DNA from: Bacteroidota bacterium
Lineage (GTDB): Bacteria > Bacteroidota > Bacteroidia > Cytophagales > Cyclobacteriaceae
Direction of reading: 5' to 3'
DNA: 63,480 bases
Assembly (NCBI GenBank): GCA_023417065.1
Contig: JAEZGH010000051.1
Coordinates: 1 to 63,480 of the forward strand
This document shows, one piece after another, positions 41,756-51,467 of the stretch (position 1 is its first letter; each line of letters starts with the position of its first letter). Made by a program: the position numbers and the translations under genes. Below the pieces are notes generated by a model, which did not search any database, was not told the origin of the DNA, and worked only from the letters and a program-made list of their open reading frames with translations.

Positions 41756-43525
41756 ATGAGATCAATAAAATTCTTAATACCCGGATTACTGCTCCTCCTT
41801 TTCTCCTGTCAGGATGGATACATAGATGATATCAGCAGAGTGGACCCCGGCGCCGACGAAACGGCTCCGGTGGTTAACGTAACCTACCCGGTGGAGGGAA
41901 CGAAAATAAAAGTTGCCGAAGACATTGCGACAATCAATATCTCGTTCGAAGTGACTGATGATATCGAAGTGAAGACCGTTACCGTTAAGGTTGACGACAA
42001 CGTTGTGGCTACCTTCGACGACTTCCTTGATTACCGCGTGGTAAAGAAAGAAGTTGTGTACGATCAGGTAACTACCGGGCCTCACGTGCTCACCGTTACC
42101 GCTGTCGACGTTGAGGGCAAGACTACTTCTACCGTAGTCAATTTTGAAAAAGAACCGGCATATGTTCCGGTTTACAGCGGAGAAGTTTTCTACATGCCTT
42201 TCGACGGGAACTTGATGGACCTCGTGACCACGTCGTTCGGAACAGCGGTTGGCAGCCCGGGCTTCAGCACCGACGCAGCGGCGGGTACCAACTCCTACAA
42301 GGGAGCTGCCAATGCTTATGTAACGTTCCCGGCAGCAAACTTCACAACAGGTAATGAATTCAGTGCAGCGTTCTGGATGAAAGTGAATGCTACCCCTGGT
42401 CGCGCAGGTATCCTTGTTATGGGGCCTGAAGATGCAGCAAACCCCGATGCACAAAACGTTCGCACCTCAGGTTTCCGGTTTTTCCGTGAGGCGGCTGATG
42501 GAAAACAACGCTTTAAACTGAATGTAGGAACAGGTGCCGGTGAAACCTGGTTTGACGGAGGTGCAGCTGCCGATGTCGATCCAACCCAGAACGAGTGGGT
42601 TCACCTTGCCTTTACCATCTCACCTACACAAGGTACGGTATACATCAACGGTAACGTTGTTTCTCAGGGCGACTTCGCAGGGATTAGCTGGCAAGGTATA
42701 GATATCCTTTCAATTATGTCTGGCGCGCCCAGGTTCACGGGCTGGGATCACAAGTCGGATGAAAGCCAGATGGACGAACTTCGTCTGTTCAACAAAGCGC
42801 TCACACAGGATGAAGTTCAGCATGTGATGCAGACCTCGGCAGTGCTGCCATACGATCCGGTCTACGATGGCGAAATCTTCTATATGCCTTTTGACGGTAC
42901 GACAATAGAGCGCGTATCGAGAACATCGGCAACTGAAGTAGGAACTCCCGGATTTGCAGGTGAAGGTGTCGCAGGCGGAAACGCGTACGCAGGTGCGGCT
43001 GATTCTTACCTTACGTTCCCCGGTGAAAGTCTGCAAAGCAGTGCGCTCAGCGCCTCCTTCTGGCTGAAGATTAACGCCGATCCGGATCGCGCAGGTATCC
43101 TGGTAATGGGACCTGAAGACACCGCTAACCCGGATGCACAAAACATCCGCACCTCCGGATTCCGGTTCTTCCGCGAGAACGCCGGTGGTATGCAGCGATT
43201 CAAACTAAATGTCGGATCAGGAGATGGCGAAAGCTGGTTTGACGGTGGTGCCGCGGCCGATGTTGATCCTTCAACGAATGACTGGGTACACTTTGCATTC
43301 ACGATTTCGCCTACCGAATGCGTTGTTTACATCAATGGCGTGGTAGTTTCACAGGGTGCATTCACAGGTATCGACTGGACAGGCTGTGATCTGTTAACGA
43401 TCATGTCGGGAGCTCCGCGTTTCTCAGAATGGGGTCACCTTTCCGATGAAAGCTACATGGATGAATTGCGCTTCTTCAGCAAAGCATTGTCGCAGGCTGA
43501 AGTGCAGGAACTCATGAATGACTAG
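41756..43525 (+). CDS. Surface lipoprotein with two duplicated LamG-like domains
   Basis: A 589-residue lipoprotein with signal ending FSC (SusE/F position). After an Ig-like domain (residues about 40-130, VVNVTYPVEGTKIKV) come two copies of a concanavalin/LamG-like sandwich. Unit 1 starts at VYSGEVFYMPFDG (about 42172) and unit 2 at VYDGEIFYMPFDG (about 42862). They share long stretches such as AGILVMGPEDAANPDAQN and FRFFRE, so the duplication is recent. Alternative start: ATG three codons upstream at 41747. It is likely a glycan-binding surface protein of the locus. Confidence 0.9.
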   Translation: MRSIKFLIPGLLLLLFSCQDGYIDDISRVDPGADETAPVVNVTYPVEGTKIKVAEDIATINISFEVTDDIEVKTVTVKVDDNVVATFDDFLDYRVVKKEVVYDQVTTGPHVLTVTAVDVEGKTTSTVVNFEKEPAYVPVYSGEVFYMPFDGNLMDLVTTSFGTAVGSPGFSTDAAAGTNSYKGAANAYVTFPAANFTTGNEFSAAFWMKVNATPGRAGILVMGPEDAANPDAQNVRTSGFRFFREAADGKQRFKLNVGTGAGETWFDGGAAADVDPTQNEWVHLAFTISPTQGTVYINGNVVSQGDFAGISWQGIDILSIMSGAPRFTGWDHKSDESQMDELRLFNKALTQDEVQHVMQTSAVLPYDPVYDGEIFYMPFDGTTIERVSRTSATEVGTPGFAGEGVAGGNAYAGAADSYLTFPGESLQSSALSASFWLKINADPDRAGILVMGPEDTANPDAQNIRTSGFRFFRENAGGMQRFKLNVGSGDGESWFDGGAAADVDPSTNDWVHFAFTISPTECVVYINGVVVSQGAFTGIDWTGCDLLTIMSGAPRFSEWGHLSDESYMDELRFFSKALSQAEVQELMND

Positions 43526-43576
43526 TCTTCGGATATCAACGTAAAATGGGTTTGGTTTAGTTTTGGTTTTGGTTTT

Positions 43577-43602
43577 AGGTTTCCGGGTTCGCCCGGAAAC
43601 CT
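43577..43602. promoter_or_regulatory. UUCG hairpin between the binding and enzyme genes
   Basis: A perfect 11-bp stem (43577-43587 with 43592-43602) closes a TTCG tetraloop, the most stable loop type in RNA. It follows a G/T-only tract (about 43549-43576) built of GGTTTT-like units. No T-run follows on the plus strand, so it does not look like a terminator. It may stabilise or process the transcript. Confidence 0.7.
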
Positions 43603-43626
43603 CTAACCTTGGGTTCCCCTTGTACA

Positions 43627-45609
43627 ATGAGCAGAGTCGCGCAATTCAAATTACATCTTCTTGTCTTAACGCTATCGTTCCTGTCGGCTTGTGACAAGGA
43701 GGAAGAGGTTGCACGTCTTCAGCTCCAGACTGCCAGACTTGGATCCTACAATTTAAGCCTGGTCAATCCTGCGCTCAACGGCGCAGCGCCTGTGACCGGC
43801 CCTCTTATCCTCACTTTTTCACATCCCATCAATCTTACATCAATAGATGGGAACGTTACCCTTCAAAACAGCACAACAGGTGCCAGCATTCCGATGACGG
43901 GTACACTCGATGCAAATAATACAACGGTGAGCCTGGAGCTCGCGCAATCACTGGCTCAGAATACTGCCTACAAAATCACTGTAGCGTCAGGCATCCGCGG
44001 AGCAGGAGGTGAACGCGCCGACCGCGATCAGATCATTGAGTTTCACACCGCTGTTGTGCCAATGGAGATTGAGTCTGTTACTATCAACGATGTCGAGGTA
44101 CGCAGCATTCAACAGCTTGCCGACGTAGATCCAAACGGAGCGGAAATTGTAATTCGTTTTTCGCATGCTCCCGATCCATCGACAATCAACACAAATACAA
44201 TAAAGATTGCAGGGAGCGGTACGGTTTCCTTTGAACCCCAAATCGCTGACAATACCGTCACGATTGCCCTTGCCAATCCTCTTGCTGACTGGAGTAAATA
44301 CCAGCTGACCTTATCAGAAATCAAAGGCGTGAACGGTGAAGTAATGCTACCGCTCACAAAGACATTTTATACAGGTGACAACGGAGTTCCCGATCATCCT
44401 GTCATCAGCGACGACGAGTTGCTCACGCTGGTGCAGCAACAGACGTTCAAATATTTCTGGGACTTTGCCCACCCGGCAAGTGGCATGGCGCGTGAACGAA
44501 GTACTTCCGGAAACCTCGTTACCAGCGGAGGATCCGGCTTCGGGCTCATGGCCATCATCGTGGGCATTGAACGCGGGTTTATCTCAAGGTCTGAGGGTAT
44601 AGAACGCCTCAGCAAGATTGTTACCTTCCTCGAGGGAGCAGATCGTTTTCACGGCGCATGGTCGCACTGGATTGATGGCACCACTGGGGCAGTGTTGCCC
44701 TTCAGCACAAATGACAACGGTGGCGACCTTGTTGAAACAGCGTTGTTAGTCCAGGGGCTGATCACATTCCGTCAGTACCTGGACCCTGCGGATGCAACCG
44801 AGTCAAGTCTCATTACACGCATTAATACACTTTGGGAAGGCGTTGAATGGGACTGGTACACGCGTGAAGGTCAGAAAGTATTGTATTGGCATTGGTCACC
44901 CGACAAGCAGTGGACGATGAATCTTCCCATCCGCGGCCACAATGAAACGCTGATCACTTACCTGCTTGCGGCTTCATCACCGACACATCCGATTTCAAAA
45001 GATGTTTATACCGAAGGCTATGCACGAAACGGCGGAATTCAGAACGGCAAGGAGTTTTACGGCATCACGCTGCCGCTGGGCGAAGACTATGGTGGACCAC
45101 TATTCTTTGCACAATACTCCTTCCTCGGTCTTGATCCCCGAAACCTTCAGGATACTTACGCCAACTACTGGACACAAAATCGCAACCACACGCTCATCAA
45201 CAGGGCCTATGTGATTGAAAATCCGAAAAGGTATATCGGATACAATGAACGAAGCTGGGGACTCACGGCCAGTGACAACAACAATGGTTACTCCGCACAT
45301 TCACCTGCCAACGACCTGGGGGTGATCACACCAACGGCTGCGCTATCTTCTTTTCCGTACACACCGGAAGAATCAATGGAAGCCCTTAAGTTCTTTTATT
45401 ATTCAATAGGGGATCGCTTGTGGGGCGAGTATGGATTTTACGACGCGTACAATCTTACTGCAGGATGGGTCGCGAACTCATACCTGGCTATAGATCAGGG
45501 ACCGATAGTCGTCATGATCGAAAACTATCGTACGGGATTGTTATGGGATCTTTTTATGAGCGCGCCTGAAATTCAGGACGGCTTAACGACTTTGGGATTT
45601 ACTTACTAG
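43627..45609 (+). CDS. PF10091 'glucoamylase' family enzyme, copy 1 (GH144-like), with Ig-like domains
   Basis: A 660-residue lipoprotein (signal ending LSAC). Two Big_5-type Ig-like domains (about residues 40-145 and 150-245) precede the catalytic (alpha/alpha)6 barrel at about 260-655. Family motifs: TFKYFWDFAHPASGMARER, GGSGFGLMAIIVGIERGF, NGGDLVETALLVQGL, LYWHWSPDKQWTMN, NHTLINRAYVIENPKRY and IDQGPIVVMIENYRTGLLW. PF10091 contains the GH144 endo-beta-1,2-glucanases. I start at MSRVAQFKL (43627); six codons upstream is another ATG. First of three tandem paralogues. Confidence 0.9.
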   Translation: MSRVAQFKLHLLVLTLSFLSACDKEEEVARLQLQTARLGSYNLSLVNPALNGAAPVTGPLILTFSHPINLTSIDGNVTLQNSTTGASIPMTGTLDANNTTVSLELAQSLAQNTAYKITVASGIRGAGGERADRDQIIEFHTAVVPMEIESVTINDVEVRSIQQLADVDPNGAEIVIRFSHAPDPSTINTNTIKIAGSGTVSFEPQIADNTVTIALANPLADWSKYQLTLSEIKGVNGEVMLPLTKTFYTGDNGVPDHPVISDDELLTLVQQQTFKYFWDFAHPASGMARERSTSGNLVTSGGSGFGLMAIIVGIERGFISRSEGIERLSKIVTFLEGADRFHGAWSHWIDGTTGAVLPFSTNDNGGDLVETALLVQGLITFRQYLDPADATESSLITRINTLWEGVEWDWYTREGQKVLYWHWSPDKQWTMNLPIRGHNETLITYLLAASSPTHPISKDVYTEGYARNGGIQNGKEFYGITLPLGEDYGGPLFFAQYSFLGLDPRNLQDTYANYWTQNRNHTLINRAYVIENPKRYIGYNERSWGLTASDNNNGYSAHSPANDLGVITPTAALSSFPYTPEESMEALKFFYYSIGDRLWGEYGFYDAYNLTAGWVANSYLAIDQGPIVVMIENYRTGLLWDLFMSAPEIQDGLTTLGFTY

Positions 45610-45615
45610 CATGAT

Positions 45616-46971
45616 ATGAAATACCTGCCGCTACTACTTCTCCTGTTTCCGCTGATCTGTTGTCAGTCCAACAAAGAACAAACGGACAACTCTTCAGTGC
45701 AGAAGACAGCTGAAATCAGTGATGACTCTTTGCTCACGCTGGTGCAGTATCGAACATTCCAATATTTCTGGGACGGGGCTGAACCTGTTTCAGGTGGTGC
45801 GCGGGAACGCTTTCATGTCGATGGCGATTATCCGCAGAACGACAAACACGTGATCACTTCCGGAGGGAGTGGATTTGGTGTGATGGCGATCCTGGTGGGT
45901 ATCGAACGAAAGTTCATTACGCGGGAGGAGGGGCTTGAGCGTCTTACGCGCTTTGTTTCGTGGCTGGAGAAAGCCGATAACTTTCACGGCGCCTGGCCAC
46001 ACTGGTGGAACGGCGAGACCGGTGAAGTGAAACCGTTTAGCAAACACGACGATGGTGGAGACCTGGTGGAAACGTCGTACCTGGCGCAGGGGCTTCTGTG
46101 TGTGCGCGAGTACTTCAAAGACGGGAATGAACAGGAGAAGGAACTTGCCTCGCGTATCGACAAACTCTGGCGCGGGATTGACTTTTCATGGTATCGCAAC
46201 AACGGTAAGAATGTGCTCTACTGGCATTGGTCGCCCAATCACGCCTGGCGTATGAACTTCCCGGTGGAAGGATACAACGAATGTCTTATCATGTATGTGC
46301 TGGCAGCGGCGTCGCCAACGCACGGCATACCTGCCGAAGTGTACCACGAAGGGTGGGCGCGCAAGGGCGGAATGAAGAACGATCCGGCACATGAGCAGTA
46401 CGGCTACCATCTCGATCTGAAGCACAACGGAGCGCAGCAGTTTGGCGGGCCGTTGTTCTGGTCGCACTATTCGTTCCTGGGGCTTGATCCCAGAGGACTC
46501 AAGGATCGTTATGCCGACTACTGGGAACACAACAGAAATCACACGCTTATCAACAGACAATACTGTATCGAAAACCCAAAAGGCTACAAGGGCTACAGCG
46601 AAGACAACTGGGGCCTTACAGCAAGTTACTCCGTGCGCGGTTATGCAGCGCACAGTCCTAACGAAGACCTCGGTGTGATCACGCCAACCGCTGCATTGTC
46701 TTCTTTCCCTTATACACCTGAGGAGTCGATGAAAGCGCTAAAGTACTTCTATAGTAAAGGCGATACACTTTTCGGCGAATACGGATTTTACGATGCCTTC
46801 AGTGAACAAGACAACTGGTATCCTCAGCGGTATCTCGCGATTGACCAGGGACCGATTGTGGTGATGATCGAAAACCACCGTACGGAATTGCTCTGGAAAT
46901 TATTCATGCAGAGTCCGGAGGTTCAGGCCGGACTAAAGAAACTTGGTTTCGAAAGCGACCACATAAAATAG
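45616..46971 (+). CDS. PF10091 'glucoamylase' family enzyme, copy 2 (GH144-like), minimal
   Basis: A 451-residue lipoprotein (signal MKYLPLLLLLFPLICC) consisting of little more than the catalytic barrel (about residues 34-445). The motifs of copy 1 are all present (FQYFWDGAEPVSGGARER, GGSGFGVMAILVGIERKF, DGGDLVETSYLAQGL, LYWHWSPNHAWRMNFPVEG, NHTLINRQYCIENPKGY, IDQGPIVVMIENHRTELLW). It starts 7 bp after copy 1. Surface or periplasmic placement is possible; different accessory domains among the three copies suggest a division of labour. Confidence 0.92.
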   Translation: MKYLPLLLLLFPLICCQSNKEQTDNSSVQKTAEISDDSLLTLVQYRTFQYFWDGAEPVSGGARERFHVDGDYPQNDKHVITSGGSGFGVMAILVGIERKFITREEGLERLTRFVSWLEKADNFHGAWPHWWNGETGEVKPFSKHDDGGDLVETSYLAQGLLCVREYFKDGNEQEKELASRIDKLWRGIDFSWYRNNGKNVLYWHWSPNHAWRMNFPVEGYNECLIMYVLAAASPTHGIPAEVYHEGWARKGGMKNDPAHEQYGYHLDLKHNGAQQFGGPLFWSHYSFLGLDPRGLKDRYADYWEHNRNHTLINRQYCIENPKGYKGYSEDNWGLTASYSVRGYAAHSPNEDLGVITPTAALSSFPYTPEESMKALKYFYSKGDTLFGEYGFYDAFSEQDNWYPQRYLAIDQGPIVVMIENHRTELLWKLFMQSPEVQAGLKKLGFESDHIK

Positions 46972-46976
46972 CAGCA

Positions 46977-49166
46977 ATGGCTCGCATGCTCTTGTATCGG
47001 AATATCATTTCCCGTGCCCGCAAGCTGGCAGTGACGATGCTGTTGCCGTGCGTGTCGGCATTCGCGCAGGAGCCACTGCCGCAGAAGATTGTCTTTGCCA
47101 ACAGCCTGATGCAAGGCGGGTACTACTACAGCGAAGTCGCGTATTCGGGCAAGTCGTGGATTGAAAACTCCAGCGGGAAGTTGCCCGTGAGCACGACGTC
47201 GTTTACACCCGGAAACGCGTTAAGGCTAAAGTATTCGAACGGTGAGGGCGAATGGACAGCGCGCATTCAGTATCACTCCATCCGTGGGTTTGATGCCTTC
47301 AGTCCGGCATCGCACCTGGTATTCAGACTTTACATTGAGTCAGAAACGGCTTCAGAAAACCTTCCGGATGTCGGGGTTTCAGACAAAGACAACGAACCTG
47401 GTCAATTTGTGAAGCTTGCTGATCATGTCAGTTCTGTGAAACAGAAGGAATGGCTAAAAGTAGCCATACCGTTAGAGACGATAAGTGGCGGAAAGGCAAT
47501 CGACGATCTCAATCAGGTTGTATTCAAGTCGCGTGGAGGAAGCGGTGAGCATACCATTTACGTCGACCAGATTGAATTTGCAGATATAACTTCTGTTCAG
47601 AAGGTGAGTCAGGCTCCGCGGGCCGTGTCGGCGACGGGGTTCGAAAAGCACGTAGACATCGTATGGGAAAAAGTTACGGATCCTGCGGTCAAGTATATTA
47701 AGGTTTACCGTTCGAAGGACAACAATACTTTTCAGCCCGTTGGTATTCAGATTCCCCAGACAGGCCGCTACGCGGACTTTCACGGTTCTGTTGGCGCCCG
47801 ATTTCATTATCGGGTGACATTTCTGGATCACGACTACAACGAAACCGCCCCTTCAAACACCGTGGCTGCTGCAACGCGTCCCCTAAGCGACGAAGAATTG
47901 CTTGACATGGTTCAGGAGGCACACTTCCGATATTACTGGGAGGGAGCTGAATCTCACAGTGGGCTTGCCCTCGAGAATATACCGGGCCGGCAGCAGATGA
48001 TTGCTTCAGGAGCTTCAGGCTTTGGCATCATGGCACTTATCGCCGGCACGGAGAGGAAGTTCATCTCACGTGAACAGGCCGCGGAGCGTTTTCTGAAGAT
48101 CGTCTCATTCCTGGAGAAGAGTGAAAAATTCCACGGGGCATTTTCGCATTTCATCGACGGCCCTACGGGCAAGGTTGAGCCGTTCTTCGGCGACCGCGAC
48201 AACGGTGGCGATCTTGTGGAAACGTCGTTTCTCTTTCAGGGCTTGCTTGCTGCCCAGCAGTATTTCAATGGCAACTCCGCTGACGAAAAGAAAATCCGTT
48301 CTTCTATACAGAAGCTCTGGGAGAACGTTGAATGGAAGTGGTATCGCCGTACGAAAGACAATCCCTATCTGCTTTGGCATTGGTCGCCGGACAAGGAATG
48401 GATAATCAACCACAAGCTCATCGGCTGGAACGAAACAATGATCACGTATTTCCTCGCCATCGCTGGCCCGAAACACGGCGTGCCTGCATCGATGTATTAC
48501 ACAGGCTGGGCAAGCCAGGACGAGGAAGCAAAGAAATATCGCATCAACTGGGGCAAGACTGAAGATGGGAGCAATTACGCGAATGGCAATTCATACTACG
48601 GAATAAATCTTCCTGTTGGCGTTTCCAACGGCGGTCCTCTCTTCTTCATTCACTATTCCTATCTGGGTCTCGACCCAAGGCAGATGAAGGACGCGTACAC
48701 CGACTACTATACCAACAACGTCGCGATTGCAAAGATCAATTACCGCTATTGCGTTGAGAACCCAAACAAGCATGTTGGCTATGGCGAAGCGTGCTGGGGG
48801 CTTACGGCCAGTGATGGTCCGCGTCGTTATTCCGCCAACGAACCCGTAGCGCGCATGGATGAAGGCAAGATGACTCCAACGGGTGCGCTGGCGTCTTTTC
48901 CCTATACGCCTGAAGAGTCAATGGCAGCGTTGAAAAATTATTACCGCCATTACGGAAGTTTCCTCTGGGGTGAATATGGATTTCGCGATGCGTTTAACCT
49001 GACCGACAACTGGTGTTCAGAGATCTTTATGGGGCTCAATCAGGGGCCCATTATCGTGATGATTGAAAACCATCGTTCGGGATTGCTCTGGAAGTTGTTC
49101 ATGGCAAATCCCGATATACAGAAGGCCCTCCGGAAAATTGAAGCAGAAAAAGTTCGACAAAAATAG
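46977..49166 (+). CDS. PF10091 'glucoamylase' family enzyme, copy 3 (GH144-like), with CBM-like and FN3 domains
   Basis: A 729-residue secreted protein with an N-terminal signal ending SAFAQ. An N-terminal jelly-roll module (about 30-210, resembling CBM11-type binding domains: SFTPGNALRLKYSNGEGEWTARIQY, HTIYVDQIEFAD) and a fibronectin type III domain (about 215-300) precede the catalytic barrel (about 302-725). It lacks the lipobox of the other two copies. It lies 5 bp after copy 2 and 7 bp before the GH3 gene, so all three enzymes share a transcript. Confidence 0.9.
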   Translation: MARMLLYRNIISRARKLAVTMLLPCVSAFAQEPLPQKIVFANSLMQGGYYYSEVAYSGKSWIENSSGKLPVSTTSFTPGNALRLKYSNGEGEWTARIQYHSIRGFDAFSPASHLVFRLYIESETASENLPDVGVSDKDNEPGQFVKLADHVSSVKQKEWLKVAIPLETISGGKAIDDLNQVVFKSRGGSGEHTIYVDQIEFADITSVQKVSQAPRAVSATGFEKHVDIVWEKVTDPAVKYIKVYRSKDNNTFQPVGIQIPQTGRYADFHGSVGARFHYRVTFLDHDYNETAPSNTVAAATRPLSDEELLDMVQEAHFRYYWEGAESHSGLALENIPGRQQMIASGASGFGIMALIAGTERKFISREQAAERFLKIVSFLEKSEKFHGAFSHFIDGPTGKVEPFFGDRDNGGDLVETSFLFQGLLAAQQYFNGNSADEKKIRSSIQKLWENVEWKWYRRTKDNPYLLWHWSPDKEWIINHKLIGWNETMITYFLAIAGPKHGVPASMYYTGWASQDEEAKKYRINWGKTEDGSNYANGNSYYGINLPVGVSNGGPLFFIHYSYLGLDPRQMKDAYTDYYTNNVAIAKINYRYCVENPNKHVGYGEACWGLTASDGPRRYSANEPVARMDEGKMTPTGALASFPYTPEESMAALKNYYRHYGSFLWGEYGFRDAFNLTDNWCSEIFMGLNQGPIIVMIENHRSGLLWKLFMANPDIQKALRKIEAEKVRQK

Positions 49167-49173
49167 ATTGATT

Positions 49174-51456
49174 ATGAAGAAAGTGTTTACGATTTCGATA
49201 CTGATTGTCATCGGCCTCGTGAGTTGTGAGGACAAGACCAGGACCAGCGGGTCTTCCATCGATGCCAAAGTCGATTCGTTGCTGAGGATGATGACGCTGG
49301 AAGAAAAGATTGGTCAGCTTAACCTGCCTTCTGCGGGGCAGTTCACGACAGGACAGGCCGAGAACTCAGATATAGCAAAGAAGATTGAGCAGGGCCTCGT
49401 TGGAGGGTTATTTAACATCAAGTCCGTTGCGTCGATCAATGAGATGCAGCGTATCGCCGTAGAAAAGAGCAGACTCAAAATTCCGTTGCTCTTCGGCATG
49501 GATGTCATTCACGGCTATGAAACCGTATTTCCTATTCCGTTAGGACTCAGCTGCAGCTGGGATATGGAGCTGATCGAAAAGTCAGCGAGAATGGCTGCGC
49601 AGGAGGCAAGTGCAGATGGCATCAGCTGGACCTTCTCTCCAATGGTCGACCTGTCACGCGATCCGCGCTGGGGCCGCGTGTCGGAAGGCAATGGCGAAGA
49701 TCCGTATCTGTCAGGTGAAATTGCAAAAGCAATGGTTCGCGGTTATCAGGGTAATGATCTTTCCGCAGACAATACGATTATGGCATGTGTCAAACACTTC
49801 GCGCTCTACGGTGCCTCCGAAGCGGGTCGTGATTATAACACCGTTGACATGAGCCGTCATCGCATGTACAATGAATACCTGCCGCCATATAGGGCAGCCA
49901 TTGATGCAGGAGCGGGAAGTGTCATGGCATCGTTCAACGAAATAGACGGTATCCCGGCCACGGCAAACAAGTGGCTCCTTACTGAAGTGCTTCGCAAACA
50001 GTGGGGCTTTGATGGCTTCGTGGTGTCGGACTACACCGGTATCAGCGAAATGATAGAACACGGTTACGGAAACCTGCAGGAGGTATCGATGAAAGCACTT
50101 GCCGCAGGTCTTGACATGGATATGGTAAGCGAAGGGTTTCTTTCAACGCTGGGCACTTCCGTTAAAGAAGGCAAGATCACCGAGAAGGAAATCAACGAAG
50201 CCTGCAGACGTATTTTGAAGGCTAAGTTTCAGCTGGGGTTGTTTGACGATCCTTACCGTTACGGCAGTGAGCAACGCGCGAGTGAAGAGATCTTTACGCT
50301 TGAGAACAGGGCTTTTGCCCGGAAGGTAGCCTCTGAAAGTTTTGTGTTGCTTAAGAACGACAAGAATACCTTGCCACTGAAGAAGTCGGCGACGATAGCG
50401 CTCGTAGGACCACTGGCAGACGCGCCTGAAAACATGGCGGGTACCTGGAGTGTTGCAGCGCGTCATGCGGAGTCGGTGTCGCTGCTGCAGGCGTTGAAGA
50501 AGGTGAATCCGAATACGCTATATGCAAAAGGTTCAAACCTTGATGAGGATCCGGTGTTTGAAGCAAATGCCACGATGTTCGGCAAGACCCTGCGTCGTGA
50601 CAGCCGCTCTGCAGATGTTCTTCGCGCAGAAGCGGTACGCATTGCACGCGGTGCCGATGTGATCGTCGCAGCAATCGGGGAGTCGGCTGAAATGAGTGGC
50701 GAAGCTTCGAGTCGCTCCAACATCGAGATACCGGAAACCCAACGCGAACTGCTAAAGGCATTGCTCGCAACAGGCAAGCCGGTAGTGGTCGTATTGTTTA
50801 CAGGTCGACCACTCGCGATGAAGTGGGAACACGAAAATGCTCCGGCGATATTGAACGTGTGGTTTGGTGGAAGTGAAGCCGGCGATGCTATTGCGGACGT
50901 CTTGTTTGGCGATGTAAACCCCTCCGGAAAGTTAACGATGACGTTCCCGCAAAACGTCGGACAGGTGCCCATTTACTATGCGCACAAGAATACAGGTCGT
51001 CCTCTGGAACCTGGTAAGTGGTTTTCAAAGTTCCGCTCAAACTATCTGGACGTTCCCAATGAACCGCTGTATCCGTTCGGGTATGGCCTGAGTTATACGA
51101 CGTTCACCTATAGCGATATCAAGCTTAACAAGAATGCCATTGCTCAGTCAGACTCGCTGATGGTATCGGTTGACGTCACGAATTCGGGTAACGTTGATGG
51201 CGCTGAGGTTGTTCAGTTGTACGTGCGCGACCTGGTAGGATCCGTTACCCGTCCTGTCAAGGAACTGAAGGGATTCAAAAAGATCTTTTTAAAAGCAGGC
51301 GAAACCAAAACAGTCACTTTCAAAATCACGGAGCGCGATCTGTCATTCTACCGTTCTGATCTGAGCTTTGGCTGGGAGCCTGGTGACTTTGAAGTGTACG
51401 TCGGCGGCGACTCCGAGAATGTGAAGAAGGCCGCGTTCACGCTGAATGCAAACTGA
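49174..51456 (+). CDS. GH3 beta-glucosidase (BglX-like)
   Basis: A 760-residue lipoprotein (signal ending GLVSC). I start at 49174; the frame is open further upstream, inside the preceding gene. GH3 landmarks: TFSPMVDLSRDPRWGRVSEG, VKHFALYGASEAGRDYNTVD and the nucleophile in FVVSDYTGIS (Asp about 286). The second alpha/beta domain and the C-terminal FN3-like domain (GEVVQLYVRD-type: GAEVVQLYVRDLVGSV) are complete. In characterised beta-1,2-glucan loci a GH3 enzyme splits the sophorose or short oligomers released by GH144; here it is the last gene of the operon. Confidence 0.95.
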   Translation: MKKVFTISILIVIGLVSCEDKTRTSGSSIDAKVDSLLRMMTLEEKIGQLNLPSAGQFTTGQAENSDIAKKIEQGLVGGLFNIKSVASINEMQRIAVEKSRLKIPLLFGMDVIHGYETVFPIPLGLSCSWDMELIEKSARMAAQEASADGISWTFSPMVDLSRDPRWGRVSEGNGEDPYLSGEIAKAMVRGYQGNDLSADNTIMACVKHFALYGASEAGRDYNTVDMSRHRMYNEYLPPYRAAIDAGAGSVMASFNEIDGIPATANKWLLTEVLRKQWGFDGFVVSDYTGISEMIEHGYGNLQEVSMKALAAGLDMDMVSEGFLSTLGTSVKEGKITEKEINEACRRILKAKFQLGLFDDPYRYGSEQRASEEIFTLENRAFARKVASESFVLLKNDKNTLPLKKSATIALVGPLADAPENMAGTWSVAARHAESVSLLQALKKVNPNTLYAKGSNLDEDPVFEANATMFGKTLRRDSRSADVLRAEAVRIARGADVIVAAIGESAEMSGEASSRSNIEIPETQRELLKALLATGKPVVVVLFTGRPLAMKWEHENAPAILNVWFGGSEAGDAIADVLFGDVNPSGKLTMTFPQNVGQVPIYYAHKNTGRPLEPGKWFSKFRSNYLDVPNEPLYPFGYGLSYTTFTYSDIKLNKNAIAQSDSLMVSVDVTNSGNVDGAEVVQLYVRDLVGSVTRPVKELKGFKKIFLKAGETKTVTFKITERDLSFYRSDLSFGWEPGDFEVYVGGDSENVKKAAFTLNAN

Positions 51457-51467
51457 AGGCTGCCACG

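Noticed and set aside
43627..49166. Starch or glycogen as the substrate, from the 'glucoamylase' label
   Set aside because: No GH13, GH97 or starch-binding SusE/F features are present, and the family includes beta-1,2-glucanases; the label alone is not evidence.
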